A DNA stretch of 36,837 nucleotides, taken from the NCBI RefSeq assembly GCF_000422885.1, contig NZ_KE383945.1, positions 71,334 through 108,170 of the forward strand, in the 5' to 3' direction. The notes under the pieces are model-generated. The model did not search any database. It saw only the letters and a program-made list of their open reading frames with translations, and was not told the DNA's origin. Made by a program: the position numbers and the translations under genes. Shown here in pieces: positions 8,852-18,416 of the stretch. This stretch comes from Ottowia thiooxydans DSM 14619 (GTDB lineage Bacteria > Pseudomonadota > Gammaproteobacteria > Burkholderiales > Burkholderiaceae_C). Every line of letters begins with the position of its first letter. Position 1 is the stretch's first letter.

Positions 8852-9574
8852 TCATAAAAGATGGAGGGGCTCTACGCGGTGGCCTTGGGCGTTTGGTTCT
8901 ACCGGCGAGGGAGTGCTTGCCTGAAAGCCTGCGACCACGAAGGCCACAAGCTGGCTGAGGATGGCGTCGGGGTCACTTGTGTCGCACACCCCACCGGAGA
9001 TGCGTTGCAGCCGGTGGTGGCCCGCATCCGATTCACTGACGATGTAGTGCATGGCACCAATCGCAAATGCATAGCGCCAATAGGCATCTTGCTGAGACAA
9101 GCCAGGGGTAGCGGCCATGAGCGCCCGCACAAAGTGCTGGGCAGTGGCGTCGTACTGGGCAAAGATGGTGGTGGAAGTGAACTCGCTGGGCAATGCCCGC
9201 GCCTGCAGTAGCAAGCGGGTCAGCAAGCGAGCATCACCTGTCGAATCCAGACTCAGCTGAATCGGGGGCGCCACCAACGAACGCACCACGTGAACGAGTG
9301 TTCGCTCCGGCCCCTCAGGCACCGAGTTCAATAACTCCAGACGCAAGCTATTGATCGGGTTTGCCACCGAGGCCAGCACCTCCTGTATGAGCACTTCTTT
9401 GGAGCCAAAGTGGTAATGGATGGCGGCCACGTTTGTCTGGCTGGTCAAGGTGATTTCCTTGAGCGTGGCTGCCTCGAAGCCGCGAGTGGCAAAGACACGG
9501 AGGGCAGCGGCCATGATCCGCGCCCGCGTCGATCCCTCAGACACTCCAGTCGAACCGCTGGCTGGCTCGTTCAT
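8852..9574 (-). CDS. TetR/AcrR-family transcriptional regulator
   Basis: The 240-residue product has an N-terminal TetR DNA-binding domain (about residues 16-62): RARIMAAALRVFATRGFEAA, then TNVAAIHYHFGSKEVL. The C-terminal ligand-binding part is helical and ends with a low-complexity tail. It lies between two Bug receptors and directly upstream of the cyclase gene on the same strand, so it probably controls this module. A palindrome-rich AT stretch 17-51 bp upstream of its start (9591-9625) is the obvious operator candidate, suggesting autoregulation. Confidence 0.93.
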   Translation of the reverse strand: MNEPASGSTGVSEGSTRARIMAAALRVFATRGFEAATLKEITLTSQTNVAAIHYHFGSKEVLIQEVLASVANPINSLRLELLNSVPEGPERTLVHVVRSLVAPPIQLSLDSTGDARLLTRLLLQARALPSEFTSTTIFAQYDATAQHFVRALMAATPGLSQQDAYWRYAFAIGAMHYIVSESDAGHHRLQRISGGVCDTSDPDAILSQLVAFVVAGFQASTPSPVEPNAQGHRVEPLHLL

Positions 9575-9590
9575 TTCGGCGAAAATTCAA

Positions 9591-9625
9591 AATTCAAATT
9601 CATATTTGAAATATAAATTTGAATT
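9591..9625. promoter_or_regulatory. Candidate TetR operator: overlapping AT-rich palindromes
   Basis: TTCAAAT-TCAT-ATTTGAA is a perfect inverted repeat at 9593-9610. The outer arms AATTCAAATT (9591-9600) and AATTTGAATT (9616-9625) form a second one. The region is strikingly AT-rich against its surroundings. A further pair, TACGT/ACGTA, lies at 9638-9653. Position just upstream of the TetR gene supports autoregulation. Confidence 0.55.
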
Positions 9626-9700
9626 GATCGAAAAAAATACGTGTTACTACGTAGTTTCCTGGCCGCAGCTTCTCGTGGCGCTATGAATTGGCGCCAGGAT

Positions 9701-10732
9701 TCATTCCACCTTGATGTTGGCGCGGCTGATCACTTCGGACCAACGCTTGTCCTCCTCAGCAATAAAAGTCTCGAAACGGTTGAGCATGAGTGGATCAATC
9801 CTTGCGCCCAGACCGTCGAATTTCTCGCGCACTGCCGGGTCTTCCTGTGCCGTTCGGAATATTTCGGCAAACCTGGTCGCCACGTCGTCAGGCATTTTTC
9901 GGGGTGCGAACACGCCAAACCAGGCATCCACGTCATAGTCGGCGATGCCCATTTCTGAAAACGTCGGGATCTCCTTGGCCTCTGACCAACGCTGGGCGCT
10001 GGTGATCCCGATCGGAATGACGGCGCCGCGCCGAATCAAAGGCAACATGGTCGGCAAGTTGTCGATCGCGACCTTGACCTGACCGCCAAGCAGATCCGTG
10101 ATCATCGGCCCAGCCCCCTTGTAGGGCACATGTTCGCACTGCCAACCGAGGCGCTGTTTGAGCAACTCGAAGCTCAAATGCGGCGAACCACCTATGCTGC
10201 CTGAGGCATAGACAAGCGCCTGCGGCCCCCGCATACGAGCATCCATTTCCTTGAAGTTCCGAATGCCGTTGTCGGGGTGCACCACAACGACGTTGGTCGT
10301 TCGCCCCGTCAATATCAAGGGACGAAAGTCCTTGATGGTCGGGTAGCCTACTTTTTTGTAGAGATGGGGAGCTATGGTTTGGGTAGCGATATTGCCCAGC
10401 AGCAGCGACCGACCATCGGTCTGCGCCTTGGCAACCGCTTGCAGTCCGATCAAGCCAGACGCCCCCGCTCTGTTCTCCACGACAAACACACCCCCGGTTT
10501 GGCGCGCCGCTGCGCCAGCCAGTGTCCTGGCAATGATGTCGCTGGTGCCGCCGGGTGCGAAGGGCACGATCATGTTGACGGGCGTATTGACGGGTTTATC
10601 GCTCGCCCATGCCAAGCCGGGAGCAGCCAAAAGCGGCAAGCTCGCCAGCCGACGAAGGGCTGACCGCCGGTGGGTATCGATGGCGCCTGGGAGACTCTCA
10701 TCCCGGCCGTTGAATGACGAGAAATGATGCAC
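9701..10732 (-). CDS. Second Bug-family substrate-binding protein
   Basis: This Bug/TctC-type periplasmic receptor has the family signatures NMIVPFAPGGTSDIIAR and VVENRAGASGLIG. The open frame begins with ATG at 10798, which would add a basic, unlikely N-terminus. GTG at 10732, preceded by AAAGG at about 12 bp, gives a more plausible leader with a twin-arginine-like HRRSALRRLAS stretch, a hydrophobic core and an AWAS cleavage site. The true start is uncertain. It is the first gene of the Bug-TetR-cyclase-Bug module in transcription order, separated from the TetR gene by a 126-bp spacer holding the operator candidate. It is not close in sequence to the other Bug protein here, so different ligands are likely. 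Confidence 0.9.
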   Translation of the reverse strand: MHHFSSFNGRDESLPGAIDTHRRSALRRLASLPLLAAPGLAWASDKPVNTPVNMIVPFAPGGTSDIIARTLAGAAARQTGGVFVVENRAGASGLIGLQAVAKAQTDGRSLLLGNIATQTIAPHLYKKVGYPTIKDFRPLILTGRTTNVVVVHPDNGIRNFKEMDARMRGPQALVYASGSIGGSPHLSFELLKQRLGWQCEHVPYKGAGPMITDLLGGQVKVAIDNLPTMLPLIRRGAVIPIGITSAQRWSEAKEIPTFSEMGIADYDVDAWFGVFAPRKMPDDVATRFAEIFRTAQEDPAVREKFDGLGARIDPLMLNRFETFIAEEDKRWSEVISRANIKVE

Positions 10733-10798
10733 CTCACACACCTTTGCTTTCTTAAGAAATCTTGATGTTTGCTTCCGCTGTGGCGGTAACAGCATCAA

Positions 10799-10914
10799 TG
10801 TAGCGAGGCTTCACACTATCGACAATCCAACAAATCCAATAAGTTTATTAAGACAACTTAATGTATTGAAACGCGCCACCGCGCTTTAAGTGAAGCTGCT
10901 TAAGATCAGCGGGC
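10799..10914. promoter_or_regulatory. Upstream region of the second Bug gene with an inverted repeat
   Basis: This AT-rich stretch lies between the Bug gene and the MITE-like element. It contains ATTAAG-ACAA-CTTAAT, a perfect inverted repeat at 10847-10862, which could bind a regulator. No gene is visible. Confidence 0.35.
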
Positions 10915-10917
10915 TAA

Positions 10918-11121
10918 GAGCCTGTTCAAAGTCTCTGCGCGAGGGCCATTGTGTTCGAAAAGCTGTGGCTGCAAGGGGTGCGCCCATGCGACGAAAAACG
11001 CAGGGATACCTTATGGTATCGCGAGTATTTTCGCGGCCGGCGTAGGCAACGCCGCAGACGCGGTTGTTCGGGCGCCGTGCAACGGGCGCAATGGGACCGC
11101 GAGGAGACTTTGAACAGGCTC
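10918..11121. mobile_element. MITE-like element with terminal inverted repeats and TAA target duplication
   Basis: The left end GAGCCTGTTCAAAGTCTC (10918-10935) is repeated as a perfect inverted copy at the right end (11104-11121). TAA occurs directly outside both ends (10915-10917 and 11122-11124), consistent with a 3-bp target duplication. At about 204 bp it has no room for a transposase, so it is non-autonomous. The right end forms the last base of the holA TAG stop; removing the element would restore TAG from the neighbouring sequence. Confidence 0.8.
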
Positions 11122-12188
11122 TAAGTACGTGCGGCAGCGCAGGCGCCGCACAGCCCCTGCGCCAGCCGGTGCAGCGCCTGCCAAGGCTCTACCGGCCAAC
11201 CCGGGCTTTTCAAGCCCTTCACGATGCCATCAACTTGCTGGGCAGCATGAAGCAAGTTCGACAGTGTGACGTCTCCGATGCTGGGAATGACGCGCTCGAA
11301 CAGCCGCTCACGCAAGCCCCAGATACGCTGTTCACGCAGGGCAACAGGCATAGGACGCCCGTCGGCAATGGCGTCTTTCACGCGCTTGAGGGCGCGAATA
11401 TCCTCAGAAATGGCGTAGTGCACCAAGACCTCAGCCTCTCCCTCTGCTTTCAAGCCGTCGAGCATGCGCTGCACCCGCGCACGCTGGCCGCCAAGCACGG
11501 CTTCTGAGAGCTTGAATACATCGTAGCGGGCCACATTGAGCACCGCCGCCTCAATCTGCTCGAAGCTCAGCTCGCCCGCCGGATACAGCAGGCTCAGTTT
11601 GGAAATTTCCTGATGTGCCGCCAGAAGATTGCCTTCCACGCGGTTTGCAAAGAACTGCAGCGCGCGCTGCCCATCTTCGCCAGTCGCCACACGCTGGCCT
11701 TGCAAGCCCAAGCGCTGGGCGATCCACTGAGGCAGCGCCGGGCGCTCCACCGAATCAACCTGTATGGATACGCCAGAGCCTTCCAGCGCGCCGAACCACG
11801 CGCCACTGCGCGTGGCTTTGTCCAGGCGCGGTAGCAACACCAGTGTGAGCGTGGCTTCATCGCCCACTGCGCTGGTGGCTATTTGCTGAAGTGCAGCGCT
11901 ACCTTCCTTACCCGGTTTTCCGGAGGGAATGCGGACCTCCACAATCTGCTTGTCCGCAAACAGGCTGAGAGAGGCCCCGGCAGCCAACACCGCACTCCAG
12001 TCGAAATGGGCACCGGCCACGGTATGCACCGTGCGCTCGCCGTAACCTTGCGCTCTCGCCTGCGCACGGATGGCGTCCGCAGCCTCTTGCACCAGCAAGG
12101 CTTCGTCGCCGTGCAACGCATAAAGCGAGCGCAGGCCTTTTTGCAGATGATTGGAGAGTTGAGCAAGAGCGAGCTGCATAGGTTGCAA
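11121..12188 (-). CDS. holA: DNA polymerase III subunit delta
   Basis: The 355-residue product is HolA, the clamp-loader subunit that opens the beta clamp. Typical features are the early LYALHGDEALLVQEAADAIR stretch (about residues 22-41), LLAAHQEISKLSLLYP (about 213-228) and an AAA+-like fold without a functional Walker A. A second ATG three codons in (12179) could be the start. It is the third gene of a leuS-lptE-holA run, 23 bp after lptE. Its stop codon coincides with the end of a MITE-like element, which leaves the protein sequence unaffected. Confidence 0.94.
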   Translation of the reverse strand: MQPMQLALAQLSNHLQKGLRSLYALHGDEALLVQEAADAIRAQARAQGYGERTVHTVAGAHFDWSAVLAAGASLSLFADKQIVEVRIPSGKPGKEGSAALQQIATSAVGDEATLTLVLLPRLDKATRSGAWFGALEGSGVSIQVDSVERPALPQWIAQRLGLQGQRVATGEDGQRALQFFANRVEGNLLAAHQEISKLSLLYPAGELSFEQIEAAVLNVARYDVFKLSEAVLGGQRARVQRMLDGLKAEGEAEVLVHYAISEDIRALKRVKDAIADGRPMPVALREQRIWGLRERLFERVIPSIGDVTLSNLLHAAQQVDGIVKGLKSPGWPVEPWQALHRLAQGLCGACAAART

Positions 12189-12211
12189 GCTTTAGAACGT
12201 GTGCGCGAAGG

Positions 12212-12724
12212 TCATACTTTGATCGTGGCAAGCCGGCGCAGAACCTGCTGCACGATGTCGGTTTGCATATTGTCGTAGAGCATCAGCGCCTCCGCCTCTT
12301 TGGACAAGGCCGCGGTTTCGCTATAGCTTTGATCGATCTGCCGGAGGATCTCGGTATCCGGGATCACATCCTTCCCAGCCGGGGTACGCACGCGGAACTT
12401 GAAGCGCACACGCAGCTGAAATTCGCGCACCTGTCCGGAAGCGTTCAGGCCCACCACCACGCGTTCGCGCAGATCCTGCAGACCCTCAAGCACCACATCG
12501 GCCTCATTGCGTTTGGCCACATCCGTAATGACCTGTACCCGGCCAGTGCCGGTGAGTTGGCGGCGCAACTCATTGCCTAGCGAAGACCCTGGCGACATAG
12601 CCACGTAGATCGAGCGGAAGCTGAAATCCGGTGGCTTGCGCAGCGCAAAACCGCAGCCGGCCAAGACCATGGGCACGGGCAAAGCGAGCAGAAAGCGCCG
12701 CCGGGTGTTCACTGAGTGGCTCAT
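12212..12724 (-). CDS. lptE: LPS-assembly lipoprotein LptE
   Basis: The 170-residue product begins with a lipoprotein signal peptide: RRR, hydrophobic core, lipobox LAGC with the lipidated Cys at about residue 24. LptE plugs the LptD outer-membrane barrel that delivers LPS to the cell surface. The family start GCGFALR is present. Its ATG overlaps the leuS stop by four bases (ATGA), implying translational coupling. The leuS-lptE-holA order is conserved in many beta- and gamma-proteobacteria, which supports the name. Confidence 0.93.
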   Translation of the reverse strand: MSHSVNTRRRFLLALPVPMVLAGCGFALRKPPDFSFRSIYVAMSPGSSLGNELRRQLTGTGRVQVITDVAKRNEADVVLEGLQDLRERVVVGLNASGQVREFQLRVRFKFRVRTPAGKDVIPDTEILRQIDQSYSETAALSKEAEALMLYDNMQTDIVQQVLRRLATIKV

Positions 12725-15426
12725 AGCACGATGTTGACCAAGCGGCCCGGCACAACAATGAGCTTGCGAACCGCACCACCATTGCTGTGCTTGAGGAACA
12801 CTTCACTGGCAAGCGCTGCGGCCTCGATCTCTTCCTTGCTGGCTCCGGCAGGCACGCGGATAGATCCGCGCAATTTGCCACCCACCTGAAGCATGAGTTC
12901 GATCTCGTCTTGAATCAATGCAGCAGGATCAGGCTGAGGCCAGGGAGCATCGAGCAACTCGCCTTGTACTGCAGCGAAACCCAGGTCTTGCCACAAGGTG
13001 TGGGTCAAATGCGGTGTCACGGGGTAGAGCACTCGCAAGAGCTTGTAGAAACCTTCAACTTGCGCCGCCACGTCGCCGCGCGAGCCATCGCCCTTGAAGC
13101 CTTCCAGAGCATTGAGTATTTTCATCGCGCCGGAAACGACGGTGTTGTACTGCATGCGCTGGTAGTCGTAGTCGACCTGGCCCAACACGGTGTGCAGTTC
13201 ATGCCGCAGCGCCTTGGCCGCCTTCGACAGCTCAATGCCATTCTGGCTGGCAGCGCCAGCCAGCAATGCAAAGGCCGCCACATTTTCAATGGCCTTCAAC
13301 TTGACGCCAAAATTCCAAACCCGGCGCAGGAAGCGGTAGCTGCCTTCTACAGCCGCATCGTTCCATTCGAGCGTCGCTTCTGGCGGCGCAGCAAACATGG
13401 TGTACAGGCGTGCAGTGTCCGCGCCGTATTTTTCGATCAACTCCTTGGGATCCACGCCGTTGTTCTTCGACTTGGACATGGTGCCCACGCCCTCATAGTC
13501 GATAGGCGTACCAACAGGCAGATCGCCTACAGCCTTGTTGAGCTTGGCACCCACCTGCTTGCCATCGGCATCCAGCACGGGATCTATATCGGCTGGCCAG
13601 AAATACTCCACGCCACCTTTTTCAGTGCGACGCGAGTAAATGTGGTTGAGCACCATGCCCTGGGTGAGCAGACGCGTGAACGGCTCGTCAATGCTGACCA
13701 GACCCAGATCGCGCATCACCTTGGTCCAAAAGCGCGCATACAGCAAATGCAAGATGGCGTGTTCGATGCCACCGATGTATTGGTCCATGCCGCTGCCACC
13801 TGTGGCGGCCTGCTGATCGCGCATCCAGTAGCTGGTGCCCTCACCCACCATGGCCTCTGCGTTGACCGGATCGCAATAGCGCATGAAGTACCAGGACGAA
13901 TCTACGAACGTGTCCATGGTGTCGGTCTCACGCCGCGCGGGCTGGCCGCAGCACGGACAATCGACTTTGAGAAACGCCTCGCTCTTGTTCAGGGGGTTGC
14001 CACTGCCGTCTGGCACCAGATCCAGTGGAAGCACCACAGGCAGATCTTTTTCCGGCACCGGCACCGTTCCGCACGCAGCGCAATGGATCATCGGAATCGG
14101 GGTGCCCCAGTAGCGCTGGCGGCTCACGCCCCAGTCGCGCAAGCGCCAGGTGATTTTCTTTTCGCCCAAACCTTCTTGGGCAAGTGCGCTGGCTACCGCA
14201 TTCACAGCTTCCCGGAAACCCAGTCCGCTGAAGCTGTCGGAATTGATGGTCACACCGCGCTCTTTATCGGCGTACCAGTCGTTCCACTGCTCGTAATCGT
14301 AGTGAAAGCCATCAACATGCACAACTTCGATGATGGGCAGGGTGTACTTGCGGGCAAATGCGAAATCGCGCTCGTCGTGCGCCGGCACGCCCATGACAGC
14401 GCCGTCGCCATAACTCATCAGCACGTAGTTGCCGACCCACAGCGGCACTTCATCTCCCGTCAACGGGTGCGTGACGGAAAGGCCTGTGGGCATGCCCTCT
14501 TTTTCACGCAAGGCCAGCTCCGCCTCTGTGGTGCCTCCCTGCTTGCACTGTTCAATGAACGCGGCCAGTGCCGGGTTGTTGCGGGCTGCGTGCGTTGCCA
14601 GCGGATGCTCAGGCGCCACCGCGCAGAACGTGACACCCATGATGGTGTCGGCACGTGTCGTGAACACGTACATGCGGCCATCCTGGATTAGCTGGCCGTC
14701 TTCGCCCTTGATGTCGTGCGTGAAAGCAAATCGCACGCCTTCGCTCTTGCCGATCCAGTTTTCCTGCATCAGCTTGACGCGCTCGGGCCAGCCCGGCAAT
14801 TTTTGCTGGACGTGTTCGAGCAGTTCCTCGGCGTAATCGGTGATCTTCAGGTAATACCCCGGGATTTCACGCTTTTCCACCAACGCGCCGGTCCGCCAGC
14901 CACGGCCATCAATGACTTGCTCATTGGCCAGCACAGTTTGATCTACCGGATCCCAGTTAACCACCTGGGTTTTGCGGTAAGCAATGCCCTTTTCCAGCAT
15001 CTTCAGGAACAGCCACTGGTTCCACTTGTAATAGCTGGGATCGCATGTGGCGACTTCACGGCTCCAGTCGATGGCCAAGCCCATGGCCTTCATCTGGCCC
15101 TTCATATGGGCGATGTTCTCGTAGGTCCACTTGGCGGGAGGCACACCGTTCTTGAGAGCTGCGTTCTCTGCCGGCAGGCCAAAAGCATCCCAGCCCATGG
15201 GCATCAGGACGTTGTAGCCCTTCATCCGCAGGTGGCGCGCCAGCATGTCGTTGATGGTGTAGTTGCGCACATGGCCCATGTGCAGCTTGCCGCTGGGGTA
15301 GGGCAGCATGGAGCAAGCGTAGTATTTCTCCTTGCTCGAGTCTTCAACGACGCGATAAGCGTCCAAGGCTTGCCAGTGCGCCTGCGCGGCCGCCTCGACC
15401 TCGCGGTGGCTGTATTTTTCTTCCAT
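12721..15426 (-). CDS. leuS: Leucyl-tRNA synthetase
   Basis: The product is about 901 residues. Class I signatures are present: the HIGH-type motif in [13 protein letters not shown] (about residues 41-53) and KMSKS-type TMSKSKNNG near residue 630. A zinc-binding pattern with CPCCG and CAACG is in the insertion, and an editing domain includes [11 protein letters not shown]. The frame extends upstream to ATG 15462, but ATG at 15426 starts the usual [11 protein letters not shown], so it is preferred. It heads the leuS-lptE-holA run. Upstream is a perfect 48-bp palindrome and exbD. Confidence 0.97.
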   Translation of the reverse strand: MEEKYSHREVEAAAQAHWQALDAYRVVEDSSKEKYYACSMLPYPSGKLHMGHVRNYTINDMLARHLRMKGYNVLMPMGWDAFGLPAENAALKNGVPPAKWTYENIAHMKGQMKAMGLAIDWSREVATCDPSYYKWNQWLFLKMLEKGIAYRKTQVVNWDPVDQTVLANEQVIDGRGWRTGALVEKREIPGYYLKITDYAEELLEHVQQKLPGWPERVKLMQENWIGKSEGVRFAFTHDIKGEDGQLIQDGRMYVFTTRADTIMGVTFCAVAPEHPLATHAARNNPALAAFIEQCKQGGTTEAELALREKEGMPTGLSVTHPLTGDEVPLWVGNYVLMSYGDGAVMGVPAHDERDFAFARKYTLPIIEVVHVDGFHYDYEQWNDWYADKERGVTINSDSFSGLGFREAVNAVASALAQEGLGEKKITWRLRDWGVSRQRYWGTPIPMIHCAACGTVPVPEKDLPVVLPLDLVPDGSGNPLNKSEAFLKVDCPCCGQPARRETDTMDTFVDSSWYFMRYCDPVNAEAMVGEGTSYWMRDQQAATGGSGMDQYIGGIEHAILHLLYARFWTKVMRDLGLVSIDEPFTRLLTQGMVLNHIYSRRTEKGGVEYFWPADIDPVLDADGKQVGAKLNKAVGDLPVGTPIDYEGVGTMSKSKNNGVDPKELIEKYGADTARLYTMFAAPPEATLEWNDAAVEGSYRFLRRVWNFGVKLKAIENVAAFALLAGAASQNGIELSKAAKALRHELHTVLGQVDYDYQRMQYNTVVSGAMKILNALEGFKGDGSRGDVAAQVEGFYKLLRVLYPVTPHLTHTLWQDLGFAAVQGELLDAPWPQPDPAALIQDEIELMLQVGGKLRGSIRVPAGASKEEIEAAALASEVFLKHSNGGAVRKLIVVPGRLVNIVL

Positions 15427-15571
15427 GGGGTAAATTGTAGGTGGCGTGCAAGGAGAGTTCACGCGCGGGCATCTGGCTGAACCGCTTTCAGCCTGGTTAT
15501 TTAGCCACAGCTGCGATTTTTTCGCCTCTTCCGCGGGGAATAAACAGTTTGGCCGGTCATAGCGGACGAAA

Positions 15572-15619
15572 GAGCGTGTTCAGGATCTATCCGGTCCCGG
15601 ATAGATCCTGAACACGCTC
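15572..15619. repeat. Perfect 23-bp palindromic hairpin between exbD and leuS
   Basis: The arms at 15572-15594 and 15597-15619 are exact inverted copies separated by TC. The outer end GAGCGTGTTCAGGATCT resembles the terminal repeat GAGCCTGTTCAAAGTCT of the MITE-like element at 10918. It sits 8 bp past the exbD stop. It may be a collapsed transposon-end pair now serving as a 3' hairpin. Confidence 0.85.
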
Positions 15620-15627
15620 CAGGAAAC

Positions 15628-16077
15628 TTAACGGCTGGCAGCTGGCCCAGGTGGGGTCGCTACGGCGGGGGCATCGGCGACGAAGCCAATGCGGTTCAAT
15701 CCGGCCTTTTGCGCCTCACCCATGACCTCAACCACGCGTCCGTAGGGCACGCTCTGATCCGCGCGCAGCTGCACTTCGGTTTGAGCGTCCGCACGAGCGG
15801 CGTCAGTCAGCGCCAATACCATCTCGTGTCTGGTGACCATCTTGTCGTTGAAAAAAACTTGGCCGCTCTTATCCACCACCAATGTCACGAACTTGGGTGG
15901 ATCGCCTGGCTTGGCGGCATCCGTCTTGGGCAGATCCAGACGGATAGAGCTGGCCAGCAGGGGAGCGGTGATGATGAAAATCACCACCAACACCAGCATC
16001 ACATCCACCAACGGCGTGACGTTGATGTCACTCATGGGCTCTGAGCCCTTGGCGCGTTCGAGTCTTCCGAAAGCCAT
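15628..16077 (-). CDS. exbD: ExbD/TolR-family biopolymer transport protein
   Basis: The 149-residue product has a short cytoplasmic N-terminus with MSDINVTPLVDVMLVL, a single membrane helix (about residues 22-42) carrying the conserved Asp of the proton path, and a periplasmic domain ending in a Pro/Ala-rich tail. ExbD works with the ExbB-type channel encoded 86 bp upstream to convert proton flow into mechanical work on the outer membrane. Whether it serves TonB or Tol cannot be decided, because neither tonB nor tolA is adjacent. Confidence 0.9.
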   Translation of the reverse strand: MAFGRLERAKGSEPMSDINVTPLVDVMLVLVVIFIITAPLLASSIRLDLPKTDAAKPGDPPKFVTLVVDKSGQVFFNDKMVTRHEMVLALTDAARADAQTEVQLRADQSVPYGRVVEVMGEAQKAGLNRIGFVADAPAVATPPGPAASR

Positions 16078-16163
16078 ATCAGTTATCCATAGCGCTGTGC
16101 GCCAATCCAGCCAGTGAAACCAACGAGTGAATCAGAGGGAGTTTCATGTCCGTGAGCGAAGCA

Positions 16164-16802
16164 TCAGCCGTGAGATGTCAGCTCCCGCAGATCGCGCGCA
16201 AAGCCTTCCAGGTCCGCCTCGATGCGCCCCACAATGCGGCCAAACCAGTTATAGGCCAGCACGGCCGGAATGGCTACAGCCAAGCCGGCAGCGGTCATGA
16301 TGAGCGCCTCGCCCACGGGGCCAGAGATCTTGTCGATGGAAATCTGCCCGCTACCAGAGATGCCGGTCAGCGCGTGATAGATGCCCCACACCGTGCCCAG
16401 CAAACCCACGAAAGGGGCGGTAGAGCCAATGGTAGCCAGCAGCACCTGGCCGAAATGCAGCCGATGCAACACGCCATGCAGTGCATCGCGCAACACACGC
16501 GTGAGCTGCTGCGCCCGATCCCCCGCCGCAGCCAAGGTACCGCCCGCAGGCTTTTGTGTGGCCTCAATCAAAGGCGAAACCAAGGCGCCCTGATCCAACT
16601 CACGCGCCCGAGCAGCGCCCTCTTCCAAGTTGGAGGCTTGCCAGAACGCCGCCACACTGGAAGCCACATTACCGCTCGCGCGCCGCAGCAGCCATCCCTT
16701 GTACAGAATGACCACCCAGCTGGCGATCGACATCACGAGCAGCAAAATAGCCACCAACTTGCCGATGGCGTCGCTCTGCGAAAAAACTTGTTGCAAATTC
16801 AT
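16164..16802 (-). CDS. exbB: MotA/TolQ/ExbB-family proton channel protein
   Basis: The 212-residue product has three membrane segments: about residues 14-35, a second within ATIGSTAPFVGLLGTVWGIYHAL (about 121-143), and a third in AAGLAVAIPAVLAYNW (about 169-184). The pattern TAPFVGLLGTVWGI is the family signature. It forms the inner-membrane channel partner of the ExbD-type protein downstream. The tract upstream to dapB holds only a gene-end repeat and a likely promoter. No tonB or tolA neighbour identifies the energised partner. Confidence 0.9.
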   Translation of the reverse strand: MNLQQVFSQSDAIGKLVAILLLVMSIASWVVILYKGWLLRRASGNVASSVAAFWQASNLEEGAARARELDQGALVSPLIEATQKPAGGTLAAAGDRAQQLTRVLRDALHGVLHRLHFGQVLLATIGSTAPFVGLLGTVWGIYHALTGISGSGQISIDKISGPVGEALIMTAAGLAVAIPAVLAYNWFGRIVGRIEADLEGFARDLRELTSHG

Positions 16803-16919
16803 AGATTTCAGATCTTAGTCAATTGACCGCAGAACGGGATTAGAAACGTGCACGACGAAAAGGTTCACCGTTAGCACCTCTTGAAATTCGAGAGGCTGCG
16901 GAGCAAGCCAGACAAGTGA

Positions 16920-16997
16920 CACCGCGGAGCGGGCTTCGCCCGGCCGCCAGTGTCGTCCCCCCCAGGGGGAAGGCGCGTAAGCGACTCAGGGGGGGTG
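16920..16997. repeat. Gene-end GC-rich repeat, copy 2
   Basis: It shares CGTCCCCCCAGGGGGAAGGC and GCGACTCAGGGGGG with the copy at 2137-2207 and ends just beyond the dapB stop. An internal hairpin, CGGGCTTCGCCCG, replaces the corresponding less perfect stem of copy 1. It probably acts as a transcript end or stabiliser for dapB. Confidence 0.8.
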
Positions 16998-16998
16998 T

Positions 16999-17835
16999 TC
17001 ACCGCAAACTCAACACATCAAACATGTCGAACAGGCCTTGTGGCTTGCCAGCGAGGAACCTGGCTGCGCGCAAGCTACCCTGGGCATACCCCGCACGACT
17101 TCCAGCCTTGTGGCTGATTTCAATGCGTTCGCCAGTGCCCGCAAAGATGACCGTGTGGTCACCGACAATGTCGCCGCCGCGGATGGTGGCAAAGCCAATG
17201 GACGAAGGATCCCGCTCGCCCGTATGGCCGTAACGCTCATACACGGCGCAATCTTTCAGGTCTCTGCCCAAAGCATCCGCGATCACTTCACCCATCTTGA
17301 GGGCCGTGCCACTCGGTGCATCGACCTTGTGACGATGGTGAGCCTCGATGATTTCGATGTCATAGCCGGTAGACAGTGCCTTGGCCGCCATTTCAAGGAG
17401 TTTGAACGTCACATTGACGCCAACGCTCATGTTGGGAGCCATCACGATGGGGATGTGCTTGGCAGCTTCTGCGATCTCGGCTTTTTGCTCTACAGAGAAC
17501 CCGGTAGTGCCGATGATGAGCCCCACGCCTTGAGCGCGGCAAGCGGCCAGATGCACCATGGTGGCTTCGGGCCGAGTGAAATCGATCAGCGCTTGCGCGC
17601 CTTTCAAGCCGACCGCGAAATCAGAAGTGATGCGAATTCCGGTGGAATGGCCCAGAAACGCACCAGCATCTGCGCCGAGTGCGGGGCTATCCGTGCGATC
17701 GAGAGCGCCGGTCAGCCGGCAATCGTCTGCCACCTGGACGGCATCTATCAGCATCTGGCCCATGCGGCCGCTGGCGCCCGCAACGGCGATGTGGTGAATG
17801 GCGTGCGATTCTGCAACAGTAGCGGCGTGTCCCAT
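16999..17835 (-). CDS. dapB: 4-hydroxy-tetrahydrodipicolinate reductase
   Basis: The 278-residue product is DapB, which reduces the product of DapA in the diaminopimelate/lysine pathway and so feeds peptidoglycan synthesis. The N-terminal nucleotide-binding motif is [12 protein letters not shown] (about residues 17-28). The catalytic region is [19 protein letters not shown] (about 161-179) with the conserved HH and K. The first 12 residues are an extension beyond the usual start. The ATG overlaps the bamE stop by one base (TGATG), so the two are coupled. The order bamE-dapB next to fur is common in Burkholderiales. Confidence 0.96.
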   Translation of the reverse strand: MGHAATVAESHAIHHIAVAGASGRMGQMLIDAVQVADDCRLTGALDRTDSPALGADAGAFLGHSTGIRITSDFAVGLKGAQALIDFTRPEATMVHLAACRAQGVGLIIGTTGFSVEQKAEIAEAAKHIPIVMAPNMSVGVNVTFKLLEMAAKALSTGYDIEIIEAHHRHKVDAPSGTALKMGEVIADALGRDLKDCAVYERYGHTGERDPSSIGFATIRGGDIVGDHTVIFAGTGERIEISHKAGSRAGYAQGSLRAARFLAGKPQGLFDMFDVLSLR

Positions 17836-18416
17836 CAGCGAGCCACCTCCAGAGGAGGGTAGCTGCCCGAAGGCGTGGCTTCCACCGGTGTATCGACCAC
17901 CGGGGCCGTAGAAGCGGGTGCGGCAGGGAAACGAGCCAGTTGGTCTTCAGTAGCCTCCAAGGTGGGTACCTTGATGTCACGCTTGCGGCTGATCCGCTGC
18001 ACGAATTCGGTTTCGCTGGGCATATCATCGCCCTCGAAGCGGGCTACGTTGTCGCCTTCGAAGAATATCGTGAGGCGGAAATTCTGCGGCTCTACACCTT
18101 GGCGGCGCAAGGAAAACACGTAATCCCAGCGGTCACCGTGAAAGACACTGGTCAGCAAAGGGGTACCCAGGATGTCACGTACCTGGAGACGCGTCATGCC
18201 CGGCTGTAGCGCGGCGACCTGCTCTTTGGAGACGAAATTTCCCTGCACCACTTCTGGTTTATAGAGTGTCAGCGCGTCGGCCATACCTAGTGTGGCGCGG
18301 TTAAAACTGCTGCAAGCCGTCAGGGTGACGGTCAGCGCGGCGGTCACACTGACCACCAGCAGCATCCGCATGGCCCGCTGAGGTTCGCGGACAAGGGTTT
18401 GGGGCGATGGAGACAT
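17835..18416 (-). CDS. bamE: Outer-membrane assembly lipoprotein BamE (SmpA/OmlA)
   Basis: The product is about 193 residues from ATG 18416. A hydrophobic leader ends in a lipobox LTAC, with the lipid-bearing Cys followed by SSF. BamE motifs are [31 protein letters not shown] and [11 protein letters not shown]. It is a small subunit of the BAM complex that folds outer-membrane barrels. The C-terminal tail (about 50 residues, Pro/Ala/Thr-rich) is longer than in enteric BamE. The open frame reaches 18449, but that would overlap fur more; ATG 18416 has a GGGA just upstream. Later ATGs at 18371 or 18365 would also give a lipoprotein signal. Confidence 0.93.
   Translation of the reverse strand: MSPSPQTLVREPQRAMRMLLVVSVTAALTVTLTACSSFNRATLGMADALTLYKPEVVQGNFVSKEQVAALQPGMTRLQVRDILGTPLLTSVFHGDRWDYVFSLRRQGVEPQNFRLTIFFEGDNVARFEGDDMPSETEFVQRISRKRDIKVPTLEATEDQLARFPAAPASTAPVVDTPVEATPSGSYPPLEVAR

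Noticed and set aside
12787-14691. 634-residue plus-strand open frame inside leuS
   Set aside because: It is antisense to well-conserved leuS sequence and has no recognisable domain; long antisense frames are expected at high GC.
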